DNA from: Noviherbaspirillum sp.
Lineage (GTDB): Bacteria; Pseudomonadota; Gammaproteobacteria; Burkholderiales; Burkholderiaceae
DNA length: 5,027 nt
Direction: 5' to 3'
Assembly: GCA_028292785.1 (NCBI GenBank)
Contig: JAQGLQ010000233.1
Coordinates: 1 to 5,027, forward strand
Both the position numbers and the translations under genes were made by a program. The notes beneath the pieces are model-generated. The model worked only from the letters and a program-made list of their open reading frames with translations, was not told where the DNA came from and made no database searches. This document shows, piece after piece, positions 1-5,027 of this stretch (the stretch's first letter is position 1; each line of letters begins with the position of its first letter).

Positions 1-997
1 CGCGGATGCCCGGCACCGCGCGCTGGCCGACGCCGACCTGCTCTGGCAGTTCTGGCGCAAGCTTGAACAGCTGGTGCCAGCCGAGACCTTGCTGGAATCG
101 GTGAAGTCGCTGGTCCAGCGCCCGAGCGTACCGTCGCACCTTGAGCCGGAACTGCTCGATGACATACCGGATACGCCGGGTGTTTACCTGTTCTATGGCG
201 AAAACGACGCGCTGCTCTATGTGGGTAAAAGCATCCATCTGCGCCAGCGCGTGCTGTCGCATTTCAGCGCCGACCATTCCTGTTACAAGGAAATGCGCAT
301 GGCACGCGAGATTCGTCGCCTGGAATGGCGGGAAACCGCCGGCGAAATCGGCGCCTTGCTGCATGAATCGCAACTGATCAAGGACAGGCAGCCGGTGCAC
401 AACCGGGCATTGCGCCGGCAACGGGAGCTGTGTTCATGGCAGCTGCGCGCCACGCCGGAGGGATGGATGCAGCCCGCGGTGGCTTATGCGAGCGAGCAGG
501 ATTTCGGCAGCGCCGCGAACCTGTACGGCTTGTTTCACTCACGGCGCAAAGCCGAGAACGCCTTGCGCGCCCTGGCGGAGATCCATGAATTGTGCCTGGT
601 GATGCTTGGACTGGAGACACGGGCGCAAAGCGGCAAGCCATGCTTCGCGCATCAGCTGCGGCGCTGCCGCGGCGCCTGCGTCAACAAGGAACCGGTCGAG
701 CGGCATCAGGAACGGCTGGAAAGCGCGCTTGCTTCGCTCAAGGTAAGGACCTGGCCGTTTGAAGGCGCGGTCGGGCTGTTGGAGACCGGACCGGACGGAA
801 GACAGGACATCCATGTGGTCGACAACTGGTGCTGTCTGGGCACCGCGCATTCGGAAGCGGAGGTGCGGCTACTGCTCGACGAAGCGCCGGCCAGACCGGC
901 CTTCGATATCGATACCTACCGGATTCTGCTGCGGGCGCTGTCGACCGGCCGGGTTGAGATGCAGCCGCTGTCGCGCAAGGTGCAGTACTACCGCTGA
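1..997 (+). CDS. DnaQ-like exonuclease / GIY-YIG (UvrC-Cho-like) nuclease fusion, 5'-truncated
   Basis: The reading frame is open to the left edge (first full codon at base 2), so the true start lies outside. The first residues contain H-R-A-L-A-D-A (bases 14-34), which fits the last motif (HxxxxD) of a DEDDh 3'-5' exonuclease. A GIY-YIG domain follows, with G-V-Y at bases 179-187, Y-V-G at 218-226, the usual arginine-bearing helix (HLRQR) and a downstream glutamate segment. Further on are four cysteines spaced C-x15-C-x7-C-x3-C (about bases 590-690). This matches the UvrC cysteine region (E. coli C154, C166, C174, C178) reported to bind an iron-sulfur cluster. The C-terminal UvrC RNase H-like endonuclease and helix-hairpin-helix domains are absent, as in Cho. 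By family, such fusions (for example M. tuberculosis Rv2191) are thought to act in DNA repair by nicking damaged DNA; the cellular role here is inferred. The GTG at 74 is an internal codon, not the start. The stop overlaps the convergent gene's stop. Confidence 0.88.
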   Translation, partial: ADARHRALADADLLWQFWRKLEQLVPAETLLESVKSLVQRPSVPSHLEPELLDDIPDTPGVYLFYGENDALLYVGKSIHLRQRVLSHFSADHSCYKEMRMAREIRRLEWRETAGEIGALLHESQLIKDRQPVHNRALRRQRELCSWQLRATPEGWMQPAVAYASEQDFGSAANLYGLFHSRRKAENALRALAEIHELCLVMLGLETRAQSGKPCFAHQLRRCRGACVNKEPVERHQERLESALASLKVRTWPFEGAVGLLETGPDGRQDIHVVDNWCCLGTAHSEAEVRLLLDEAPARPAFDIDTYRILLRALSTGRVEMQPLSRKVQYYR

Positions 998-1704
998 AGC
1001 GTCTCGCTTCTTCTGCTGTTCCTGCGGTCGCCCGAATAGTAGGCGACGCGGAATTCAAGGTTGGTGATGCCGACCGCGCCCGGCGGGCCTACGACGAAAT
1101 CGAATCCCGTCTTTACGGGAAAGACATAATTATCCCGCAGCACCAGGTCGGTCTGGCAAGTCGGGCTCGAGCTGTAAAGATGCGCTTTGGCTTCGTTCCA
1201 CACGCCTTCGCTTACCCAGCCGTACAGGAACAGCCGGTTCGGAAACATCGAGTTGTCGGATTCGATATAACCTTTCTGGTTTTTCTGCAGGGATGGACTC
1301 GCCGGGGGCGTATCCGATACCAGCAGGTCCACCGTCCCCTCGCCGATCGGAAAAGCCTCTTCGCTCTGCAAGGCGGAGTACACCAGATGCAACTGCCATT
1401 TGCACTGCAGCGCCACGCGCTTTTCAGTGCCGCTTCTGGTGGCATCCATCTGTTGGCCGTCGGTCAGCGTGAGATGCGTGCATACGACTTGGCCGACCAC
1501 GGTCGGCTCCAGCTTCCGGAATTCATTCAGGTTCTCGTGCAGGTTCCAGAAGTACCATTTGGCGCGCTCCCCCTCGGTCATCCCCGGCAATTCCGAAATC
1601 GGCTTTTTCCCGTACGGCTCCAGAGTGCGCATCAGGTCTTTCCGCAATTTTTCATTCATTTCAATAAGTTCGGGGCTGAACTTCTGGTTGAACTCGCTCC
1701 GCAT
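988..1704 (-). CDS. Hypothetical protein, 238 aa, no recognised family
   Basis: I do not recognise this protein. The frame opens with a TTG at 1716, but the ATG at 1702-1704 is the better start because GGAGAAG (1708-1714) sits just upstream as a ribosome binding site and would itself be coding if TTG were used. No signal peptide or membrane segment is visible, so it is probably cytoplasmic. The N-terminal 65 residues are charged and helical-looking, with an aromatic patch W-Y-F-W at residues 50-53. The middle (about 66-130) looks like alternating beta strands (for example TVVGQVVCTHLTL, then TVDLLVS). A Pro/Ser-rich link follows near 132-138. The end has a FDFVVGPPGAVG segment and a basic tail with several Arg-Arg or Arg-Lys pairs. 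The last 10 bases overlap the end of the convergent nuclease gene. It stands alone on this strand, about 390 bp from the next upstream gene. Confidence that it is a real gene is good because of the length, the ribosome binding site and the ordinary composition. Confidence 0.72.
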   Translation of the reverse strand: MRSEFNQKFSPELIEMNEKLRKDLMRTLEPYGKKPISELPGMTEGERAKWYFWNLHENLNEFRKLEPTVVGQVVCTHLTLTDGQQMDATRSGTEKRVALQCKWQLHLVYSALQSEEAFPIGEGTVDLLVSDTPPASPSLQKNQKGYIESDNSMFPNRLFLYGWVSEGVWNEAKAHLYSSSPTCQTDLVLRDNYVFPVKTGFDFVVGPPGAVGITNLEFRVAYYSGDRRNSRRSETLQR

Positions 1705-1707
1705 AGA

Positions 1708-1714
1708 CTTCTCC
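1708..1714 (-). promoter_or_regulatory. Ribosome binding site that fixes the start of the 238-aa gene
   Basis: GGAGAAG on the minus strand, with the GGAG core 6 nt before the ATG at 1702-1704. It favours this ATG over the TTG four codons upstream, which overlaps the site. Confidence 0.6.
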
Positions 1715-1807
1715 AAAAATCGACACCAGGAAACTAATCAGTGTAGAACTCAAACCTTAAAAAGACAGTGGAAGCGAGCATGATATGAACCGCCGATACC
1801 CCCATGC

Positions 1808-1837
1808 CTTATCGCAGATAGATGCCGCGGCCATCAA
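1808..1837 (-). promoter_or_regulatory. Weak candidate sigma-70 promoter for the 238-aa gene
   Basis: On the minus strand, TTGATG (1832-1837) and GATAAG (1808-1813) are separated by 18 nt, each a 4/6 match to consensus. Initiation would be near 1801, giving a leader of roughly 100 nt. Matches of this quality occur by chance. Confidence 0.2.
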
Positions 1838-1860
1838 AATAGTTCGACAGTCGAGTTGGG

Positions 1861-1889
1861 AAAATGCTCAATCCCGGCGAGCGCATTTT
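1861..1889. terminator. Inverted repeat, possible bidirectional terminator
   Basis: AAAATGC (1861-1867) and GCATTTT (1883-1889) form a perfect 7-bp stem around a 15-nt loop rich in G and C. Each strand reads the A-run first and the T-run last, as in two-way terminators. The stem is AT-rich, the T-run is only four bases and the loop is long, so termination would be weak. It lies about 205 bp beyond the small exported-protein gene and 157 bp before the 238-aa gene, a sensible place to separate two minus-strand units. Confidence 0.35.
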
Positions 1890-1962
1890 GATTAAATATG
1901 GAAGTAAGGGTGCAGTACGGCGTGTCAGAGGAGGACGCCGGAACCGATTCGGGTGGAATCCC

Positions 1963-1993
1963 TTTACACAAGCGCAATAATGTCATGTGTCAA
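1963..1993 (-). promoter_or_regulatory. Candidate promoter with a perfect -35 hexamer
   Basis: The minus strand has a perfect TTGACA (1988-1993). The best -10 is TGTAAA (1963-1968), a 4/6 match at a long spacing of 19 nt. If real it would read toward the 238-aa gene with a leader of about 250 nt, through the inverted repeat at 1861-1889. Confidence 0.2.
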
Positions 1994-2093
1994 CAAAAAC
2001 GCAGGCAAGCGAAACCATAGGACGGCTGGCGCGCATGCCGGTTCGGGCTGGTTTTCGAGACGCGCCGCGCAATGCGCCGGAAGGAGAAAAACT

Positions 2094-2306
2094 TTACTTC
2101 GTCGCAGCCTGGTCCGGCGCCGCCCTCTTCACTTTCTTGACCTTCTTGGCTTTTATCTTCCTCGGCTGCTTCTTGGGGGTCGTGGCGGCATCGCCCTGCG
2201 CCGCGGGCGCTGCCGGAGAACCCGCGGAACCTTGCGCCAATGCGGTGCCGGCAGCAAAGCTTGCGGCGATAAACAGGCACAAAAGCAGTGAAGAAAGCTT
2301 TTTCAT
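2094..2306 (-). CDS. Small exported lysine-rich protein, 70 aa
   Basis: The ATG at 2304-2306 has a strong ribosome binding site, GGAGG (2314-2318), 7 nt upstream. Residues 1-24 form a clear Sec signal peptide: K2-K3, then a hydrophobic core, then A-L-A at 22-24 with probable cleavage before Q25. The lone C10 is inside the hydrophobic core without a lipobox, so this is not a lipoprotein. The mature part of about 46 residues starts with an Ala/Pro/Gly/Ser linker (25-43). A basic block at 45-61 follows, in which 11 of 17 residues are Lys or Arg (a K-x-K-x-K-K-x-K-K-x-K pattern), and the protein ends with a short neutral tail. It should be periplasmic or secreted and could bind an anionic partner such as membrane, envelope polymer or nucleic acid, but its function is unknown. 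It lies 85 bp downstream of phbB on the same strand, with a hairpin between, so co-transcription is uncertain. I see no clear promoter of its own in that gap. Confidence 0.75.
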   Translation of the reverse strand: MKKLSSLLLCLFIAASFAAGTALAQGSAGSPAAPAAQGDAATTPKKQPRKIKAKKVKKVKRAAPDQAATK

Positions 2307-2345
2307 ATGTGGTCCTCCGAAGGTTGGACTTCACCTGACAGGCAT

Positions 2346-2376
2346 GCAGGGACCGCTTGGGCTGCGCAGTCCCTGC
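2346..2376 (-). terminator. Perfect 8-bp inverted repeat after phbB
   Basis: GCAGGGAC (2346-2353) and GTCCCTGC (2369-2376) are exact complements with a 15-nt spacer, about 16-46 bp beyond the phbB stop. The GC-rich stem is strong, but there is no T-run after it on the minus strand, so it is not a textbook intrinsic terminator. It may attenuate or protect the phbAB transcript, or be a protein-binding dyad ahead of the small exported-protein gene. Confidence 0.45.
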
Positions 2377-2391
2377 CGGACGGCCGGTACG

Positions 2392-3132
2392 CTAGTACAT
2401 GTGCTGGCCGCCGTTGATGGCGATGTTCGCGCCGGTCACGAAGGCGGCTTCATCCGATGCGAGATACGCCACCAGGCCAGCCACTTCTTCCGGCTTGCCG
2501 AGCCGCCCCATGGGAATCTGCGGGACGATCTTCGTGTCCAGCACATCCTTGGGTATGGCCATGACCATCTTGGTGCCGATATAGCCGGGCGATATCGTAT
2601 TGACCGTGACTCCCTTGCGCGCGACTTCCAGGGCCAGCGCCTTGGTGAATCCGTGCATGCCGGCCTTGGCCGCCGAATAGTTGGTCTGGCCGAATGCGCC
2701 CTTCTGCCCATTGACCGACGAGATGTTGATGATGCGTCCCCATCCGCGTTCGGTCATGCCGTCACATACAGGCTTGGTCATGTTGAATACCGAATCGAGA
2801 TTGGTCTGGATGACGGCATCCCAGTTGGTCTTGTCCATCTTCTTGAAGGTCATGTCGCGCGTGATGCCGGCATTGTTCACGAGGACATCGACCGGCCCCA
2901 GTTCGGCGGTGATGCGCGCGACGCACGCCTGCGCCGAATCGTAATCCGCGACGTCGCATGGATAGGCCCGGAACTTGAAGCCCTGCTGTTCCATTTCGCT
3001 TAACCACTCCTGCGCCTTGGTATTACCCGGCGAATACGTGGTGACGACCTGGTAGCCGAGCGCCGCCAGCTTGATGCAGACCGCTTCGCCCAGCCCTCCC
3101 ATGCCACCCGTGACCAATGCGATTCTTGCCAT
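2392..3132 (-). CDS. phbB: Acetoacetyl-CoA reductase (NADPH), PHB synthesis
   Basis: This cytoplasmic short-chain dehydrogenase reduces acetoacetyl-CoA to (R)-3-hydroxybutyryl-CoA, the second step of PHB synthesis. At 246 residues it has the same length as Cupriavidus necator PhaB. Visible motifs are the Rossmann T-G-x3-G-x-G at 8-15, N-N-A-G at 86-89, N111, catalytic S139, and Y152-x3-K156. The stretch G-W-G-R-I-I-N-I-S-S-V-N-G-Q-K-G (130-145) followed by F-G-Q-T-N-Y is diagnostic of PhaB rather than FabG. One local difference from the C. necator sequence as I recall it is Ala at 146, where that enzyme has Gln before the conserved Phe; this is close to the substrate pocket. Cofactor preference for NADPH is inferred from the family. 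The ribosome binding site is AGGGG (3139-3143), 6 nt before ATG. The gene follows phbA after 62 bp with no terminator between them, so the two are probably one transcript. Confidence 0.95.
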   Translation of the reverse strand: MARIALVTGGMGGLGEAVCIKLAALGYQVVTTYSPGNTKAQEWLSEMEQQGFKFRAYPCDVADYDSAQACVARITAELGPVDVLVNNAGITRDMTFKKMDKTNWDAVIQTNLDSVFNMTKPVCDGMTERGWGRIINISSVNGQKGAFGQTNYSAAKAGMHGFTKALALEVARKGVTVNTISPGYIGTKMVMAIPKDVLDTKIVPQIPMGRLGKPEEVAGLVAYLASDEAAFVTGANIAINGGQHMY

Positions 3133-3194
3133 GATTAACCCCTGTTCTCTAGACTTTCCATTTCAAACATCATTCGCGCGGCCCGGCCGATCGT

Positions 3195-4370
3195 TCAGCG
3201 TTCGACTGCCAGCGCCACGCCCATTCCGCCGCCGATGCACAATGCGGCCATGCCGCGCTTTGCATCGCGCCGTATCATTTCGTGCAGCAGCGTCACCAGG
3301 ATGCGCGCGCCCGATGCGCCGATCGGATGGCCGATCGCGATTGCGCCGCCGTTCACGTTTATCTTGTTAGTGTCCCAGCCCATCTCCTTGTTCACCGAAA
3401 TTGCCTGCGCGGCGAACGCCTCGTTGATTTCCATGAGGTCGAGATCCTGGTGCGTCCAGCCCGCCTTCTTGAGGCACAGCTGCGCGGCGGGAACCGGACC
3501 GATGCCCATGATGCTGGGGTCGACGCCCGCGGAGGAATAAGCCTTGATGCGGGCCAGCGGCGTCAATCCGAGTTCGTCCGCTTTTCGGGCCGACATCATG
3601 AGCACGGCGGCCGCGCCATCATTGATACCGGAGGCATTGCCCGCGGTGACTGTGCCGTCCTTCGAGAATGCCGGGCGCAGGGCCGCGAGCGATTCCTGGG
3701 TGACGCCATGCTTGATGAACTCGTCGCTGTCGAATACGATCGAACCCTTTTTGGAGGGGATTTCGAGCGGGATGATTTCATCCTTGAACCTGCCCTCCTT
3801 CTGCGCGGCTTCCGCCTTGTTTTGGGATGCGGTGGCGAATGCATCCTGTTCTTCGCGCGAGATGCCGTATTTCTTGGCAAGATTCTCGGCGGTAATCCCC
3901 ATGTGGTACTGGTTATAGACATCCCACAAGCCGTCGACCAGCATGGTATCGACCAGCTTCGCATCGCCCATGCGGAAGCCGTCGCGCGAATTCGGCAGCA
4001 CATGGGGCGACGCGCTCATGTTTTCCTGACCGCCGGCGACGATGATGTCGGCATCGCCCAGTTTGATGGCCTGCGCGGCAAGATGGGTTGCCTTCAAGCC
4101 GCTGCCGCAAACCTTGCCGACGGTAAATGCCGGCACCATGTTCGGGATGCCGGAGCGGATCAGGGCCTGCCGCGCCGGATTCTGTCCCGCGCCCGCGGTA
4201 AGCACATGACCGAGAATGACTTCATTCACCAGTTCGGGACTGATGCCCGCCCTGGACAACACGCCCTTTATGACATGCGCACCAAGTTCGGCTGCCGGTA
4301 TCTTGGCCAGCGTTCCGCCAAATTTGCCGACGGCGGTGCGCCCGGCGGCGACGATTACGACTTCATTCAT
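3195..4370 (-). CDS. phbA: Acetyl-CoA C-acetyltransferase (beta-ketothiolase), PHB synthesis
   Basis: This cytoplasmic biosynthetic thiolase condenses two acetyl-CoA into acetoacetyl-CoA and releases CoA, the first step of PHB synthesis. It has 391 residues, the usual length, and appears complete. The nucleophile is C88 in V-C-G-S-G (87-91). N-E-A-F-A at 316-320 supplies the oxyanion-hole Asn. G-H-P-I-G at 347-351 gives H348, and C378 in C-I-G-G-G-M-G is the acid/base cysteine. These numbers agree with the known Zoogloea and Cupriavidus enzymes. The ATG at 4368-4370 has GGGAG (4378-4382) 7 nt upstream. It is first of a likely phbA-phbB operon; the synthase phaC is not next to it, unlike the phaCAB order in C. 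necator. A degradative role (acetoacetyl-CoA thiolysis) is possible for the same fold, but the pairing with phbB favours synthesis. A 486-bp upstream interval carries a candidate FNR-type site. Confidence 0.95.
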   Translation of the reverse strand: MNEVVIVAAGRTAVGKFGGTLAKIPAAELGAHVIKGVLSRAGISPELVNEVILGHVLTAGAGQNPARQALIRSGIPNMVPAFTVGKVCGSGLKATHLAAQAIKLGDADIIVAGGQENMSASPHVLPNSRDGFRMGDAKLVDTMLVDGLWDVYNQYHMGITAENLAKKYGISREEQDAFATASQNKAEAAQKEGRFKDEIIPLEIPSKKGSIVFDSDEFIKHGVTQESLAALRPAFSKDGTVTAGNASGINDGAAAVLMMSARKADELGLTPLARIKAYSSAGVDPSIMGIGPVPAAQLCLKKAGWTHQDLDLMEINEAFAAQAISVNKEMGWDTNKINVNGGAIAIGHPIGASGARILVTLLHEMIRRDAKRGMAALCIGGGMGVALAVER

Positions 4371-4507
4371 TTCAGTACTCCCATAAATACTTCGTTAAGT
4401 AACCAGTTGCGTTCAGGACGTTTACAAGACGGTTGCGAGCCCGCGCAGAACCCGAAAGGACGAGGCTTTCACCAAGCGGCGGGTCATAGCGAAGATGGCA
4501 GGGTGGG

Positions 4508-4513
4508 ATCATA
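4508..4513 (-). promoter_or_regulatory. Candidate -10 element for phbA
   Basis: TATGAT on the minus strand is a 5/6 match to TATAAT. No acceptable -35 hexamer is found 16-19 nt upstream (best 2/6), which would fit an activator-dependent promoter. Predicted initiation near 4501 leaves a leader of about 130 nt before phbA. Confidence 0.3.
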
Positions 4514-4554
4514 GCGTCGAAAATGCGATCGACTTGAGGCAAGCCTGAGGCGCA

Positions 4555-4568
4555 TTGATTATTCTCAA
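4555..4568. promoter_or_regulatory. Candidate FNR/Anr/FixK-type binding site
   Basis: TTGAT-TATT-CTCAA matches the consensus TTGAT-N4-ATCAA at 9 of 10 specified positions. It is the core of a longer perfect dyad, CATTGA-N6-TCAATG (4553-4570). Its centre lies about 60.5 bp upstream of the start predicted from the -10 at 4508-4513, close to the class I activation position (-61.5) known for FNR/CRP proteins. The minus-strand reading GAGAATAAT also resembles half of a Fur box, so Fur is an alternative. Confidence 0.4.
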
Positions 4569-4703
4569 TGGTGCGATCAGCGCACGGACAAGGCAGGTCG
4601 GGATTGCATGCCGGCGAAATTGCACGTCCCCTCCGTTGGCTGCACAGACAAATCGGTCGTACATTCCGATACATGAATGCGCCATCTATTTATTACAATC
4701 AGA

Positions 4704-4733
4704 TTAAGACATGCATTCAGTGATGTCTATGCT
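4704..4733 (+). promoter_or_regulatory. Candidate promoter with operator-like dyad for the efflux gene
   Basis: TTAAGA (4704-4709) and TATGCT (4728-4733) are 4/6 matches to -35 and -10 with 18-nt spacing. An inverted repeat, AGACAT-N10-ATGTCT (4707-4728), fills the spacer and touches both hexamers, the usual place for a repressor of efflux genes. The leader to the ATG at 4857 would be about 115 nt. No regulator gene is visible in the window. Confidence 0.35.
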
Positions 4734-4856
4734 ATCCCAATATTTTTTTATCAACACCTCGCCGGTCCGGTGCATTGCCGGGGTCGGTCCGCATGGGCGA
4801 GGTCCCGACGACAAGACATTGCTGCAGCTTGCCGATACCGATATCTCTGGGCCGTT

Positions 4857-5027
4857 ATGCAAAAGAAAGCTTTCCTTATCGTAGGTATTATTCTTCTTGC
4901 CGGCATTGCGGCCTGGTATGGGTTCAGACCCGGCGAAAAGCAGGCGGACAGCAAGAGGCCGGCCCAGCAGGCGGCCACGGTATCGACCGTCGTGGCGAAG
5001 CAGATGAACGTGCCTGTGCAATTGCAG
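4857..5027 (+). CDS. RND efflux periplasmic adaptor (membrane fusion protein), 3'-truncated
   Basis: The first 57 residues are present and the frame runs off the right edge. After M-Q-K-K there is one hydrophobic segment (residues 5-23), an uncleaved signal anchor or signal peptide. There is no lipobox cysteine, so it resembles MdtA-type rather than AcrA-type lipoprotein adaptors. A polar Gln/Ala/Lys-rich linker follows (25-40). Next comes T-V-S-T-V-V-A-K-Q-M-N-V-P-V-Q-L-Q (41-57), which fits the first beta strands of HlyD/AcrA-family adaptors just before the usual G-x-G-x-V region. Such proteins link an inner-membrane RND pump to an outer-membrane channel, and the pump gene would be expected downstream of the window. 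The ATG lacks a strong ribosome binding site (only CTGGG about 7 nt upstream), but no better in-frame start fits the membrane segment. The family call rests on a short piece. Substrate is unknown. Confidence 0.7.
   Translation, partial: MQKKAFLIVGIILLAGIAAWYGFRPGEKQADSKRPAQQAATVSTVVAKQMNVPVQLQ

Larger units (their letters stand above)
1705..2093. other. Intergenic region, no convincing gene
   Basis: This 389-bp stretch lies between two minus-strand genes. Plus-strand frames crossing it run antisense into the small exported-protein gene and phbB and have no family likeness, so I treat them as chance. It contains an inverted repeat at 1861-1889, two weak promoter-like arrangements on the minus strand (1808-1837 and 1963-1993), and a short GATTC-GGGTG-GAATC dyad at 1946-1960. 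I see no RNA gene or mobile-element end. Confidence 0.6.
4371..4856. other. Intergenic regulatory interval between divergent phbA and efflux gene
   Basis: This stretch has no supported gene. Minus-strand frames here have no good ribosome binding site, no family likeness and an irregular composition. It holds an FNR-like box (4555-4568), a candidate phbA -10 (4508-4513), an 8-bp direct repeat TCATAGCG (4484-4491 and 4509-4516), and an AT-rich patch around 4681-4750. That patch contains a dyad and a candidate promoter for the plus-strand gene, followed by a run of seven T. The last 100 bp form a GC-rich leader of the efflux gene. Confidence 0.6.

Noticed and set aside
1714..1716. TTG as start of the 238-aa protein
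   Set aside because: It overlaps the ribosome binding site that serves the ATG at 1702-1704, and adds only four residues.
1180..1737. Plus-strand frame of 185 codons
   Set aside because: Antisense to the 238-aa minus-strand gene, which has the better start and ribosome binding site. I kept the minus-strand gene, though neither has a known family.
2275..2281. Possible lipobox around the cysteine in the small exported protein
   Set aside because: Cys10 is preceded by L-L-L and sits too early inside the hydrophobic core. A standard A-L-A cleavage site follows at residues 22-24.
1987..3003. Long plus-strand frame of 338 codons
   Set aside because: It runs antisense to the exported-protein gene and most of phbB, both strongly supported. 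The translation resembles no family, and its length reflects GC-rich codon bias on the opposite strand.
3282..4514. Plus-strand frame of 410 codons
   Set aside because: It lies almost wholly antisense to phbA, which has every thiolase catalytic residue. The product has no recognisable domain.
4372..4674. Minus-strand frame of 100 codons directly upstream of phbA
   Set aside because: No ribosome binding site or family likeness, it ends right at the phbA translation signal, and it crosses the candidate FNR box and promoter.
4741..4747. Run of seven T as a plus-strand terminator
   Set aside because: No GC-rich hairpin precedes it and no plus-strand gene ends upstream. It is better read as part of the AT-rich promoter region of the efflux gene.
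4704..5021. Minus-strand frame of 105 codons at the right end
   Set aside because: Antisense to the membrane fusion protein start, with no domain signal.

Overview
The window looks like chromosomal DNA of a GC-rich proteobacterium, most likely a betaproteobacterium of the order Burkholderiales (perhaps Oxalobacteraceae). This rests on the strong resemblance of the two polyhydroxybutyrate (PHB) enzymes to the Ralstonia/Cupriavidus type, and on the DnaQ-GIY-YIG exonuclease and RND-type efflux adaptor nearby. The assignment comes from reading the proteins, not from a database search. No phage, transposon, CRISPR, tRNA or rRNA signal is visible.

Layout from left to right. Bases 1-997 (+) hold the 3' part of a DNA-repair-type nuclease that joins the end of a DEDDh (DnaQ-like) exonuclease to a UvrC/Cho-like GIY-YIG endonuclease with a four-cysteine motif. 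Bases 988-1704 (-) hold an unrecognised 238-residue protein whose stop overlaps the nuclease's stop tail to tail. Bases 1705-2093 have no convincing gene but carry an inverted repeat and weak promoter-like sequences. Bases 2094-2306 (-) encode a 70-residue exported protein with a very basic C-terminal half. Bases 2392-3132 (-) are acetoacetyl-CoA reductase (phbB) and 3195-4370 (-) are acetyl-CoA acetyltransferase (phbA). Bases 4371-4856 are a regulatory interval between divergent genes. Bases 4857-5027 (+) are the first 57 codons of a membrane fusion protein of an RND-type pump, cut by the window end.

phbA and phbB are transcribed in that order with a 62-bp gap. Together they turn two acetyl-CoA into (R)-3-hydroxybutyryl-CoA, the monomer for PHB. 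The synthase gene phaC is neither between them nor directly upstream. The interval upstream of phbA contains a 9/10 match to an FNR/Anr/FixK box, about 60 bp upstream of a possible -10 element, which raises the possibility of oxygen-responsive control. The same interval carries a separate dyad inside a candidate promoter for the efflux gene. These regulatory readings are inferences. The core gene calls for phbA, phbB and the nuclease are strong.
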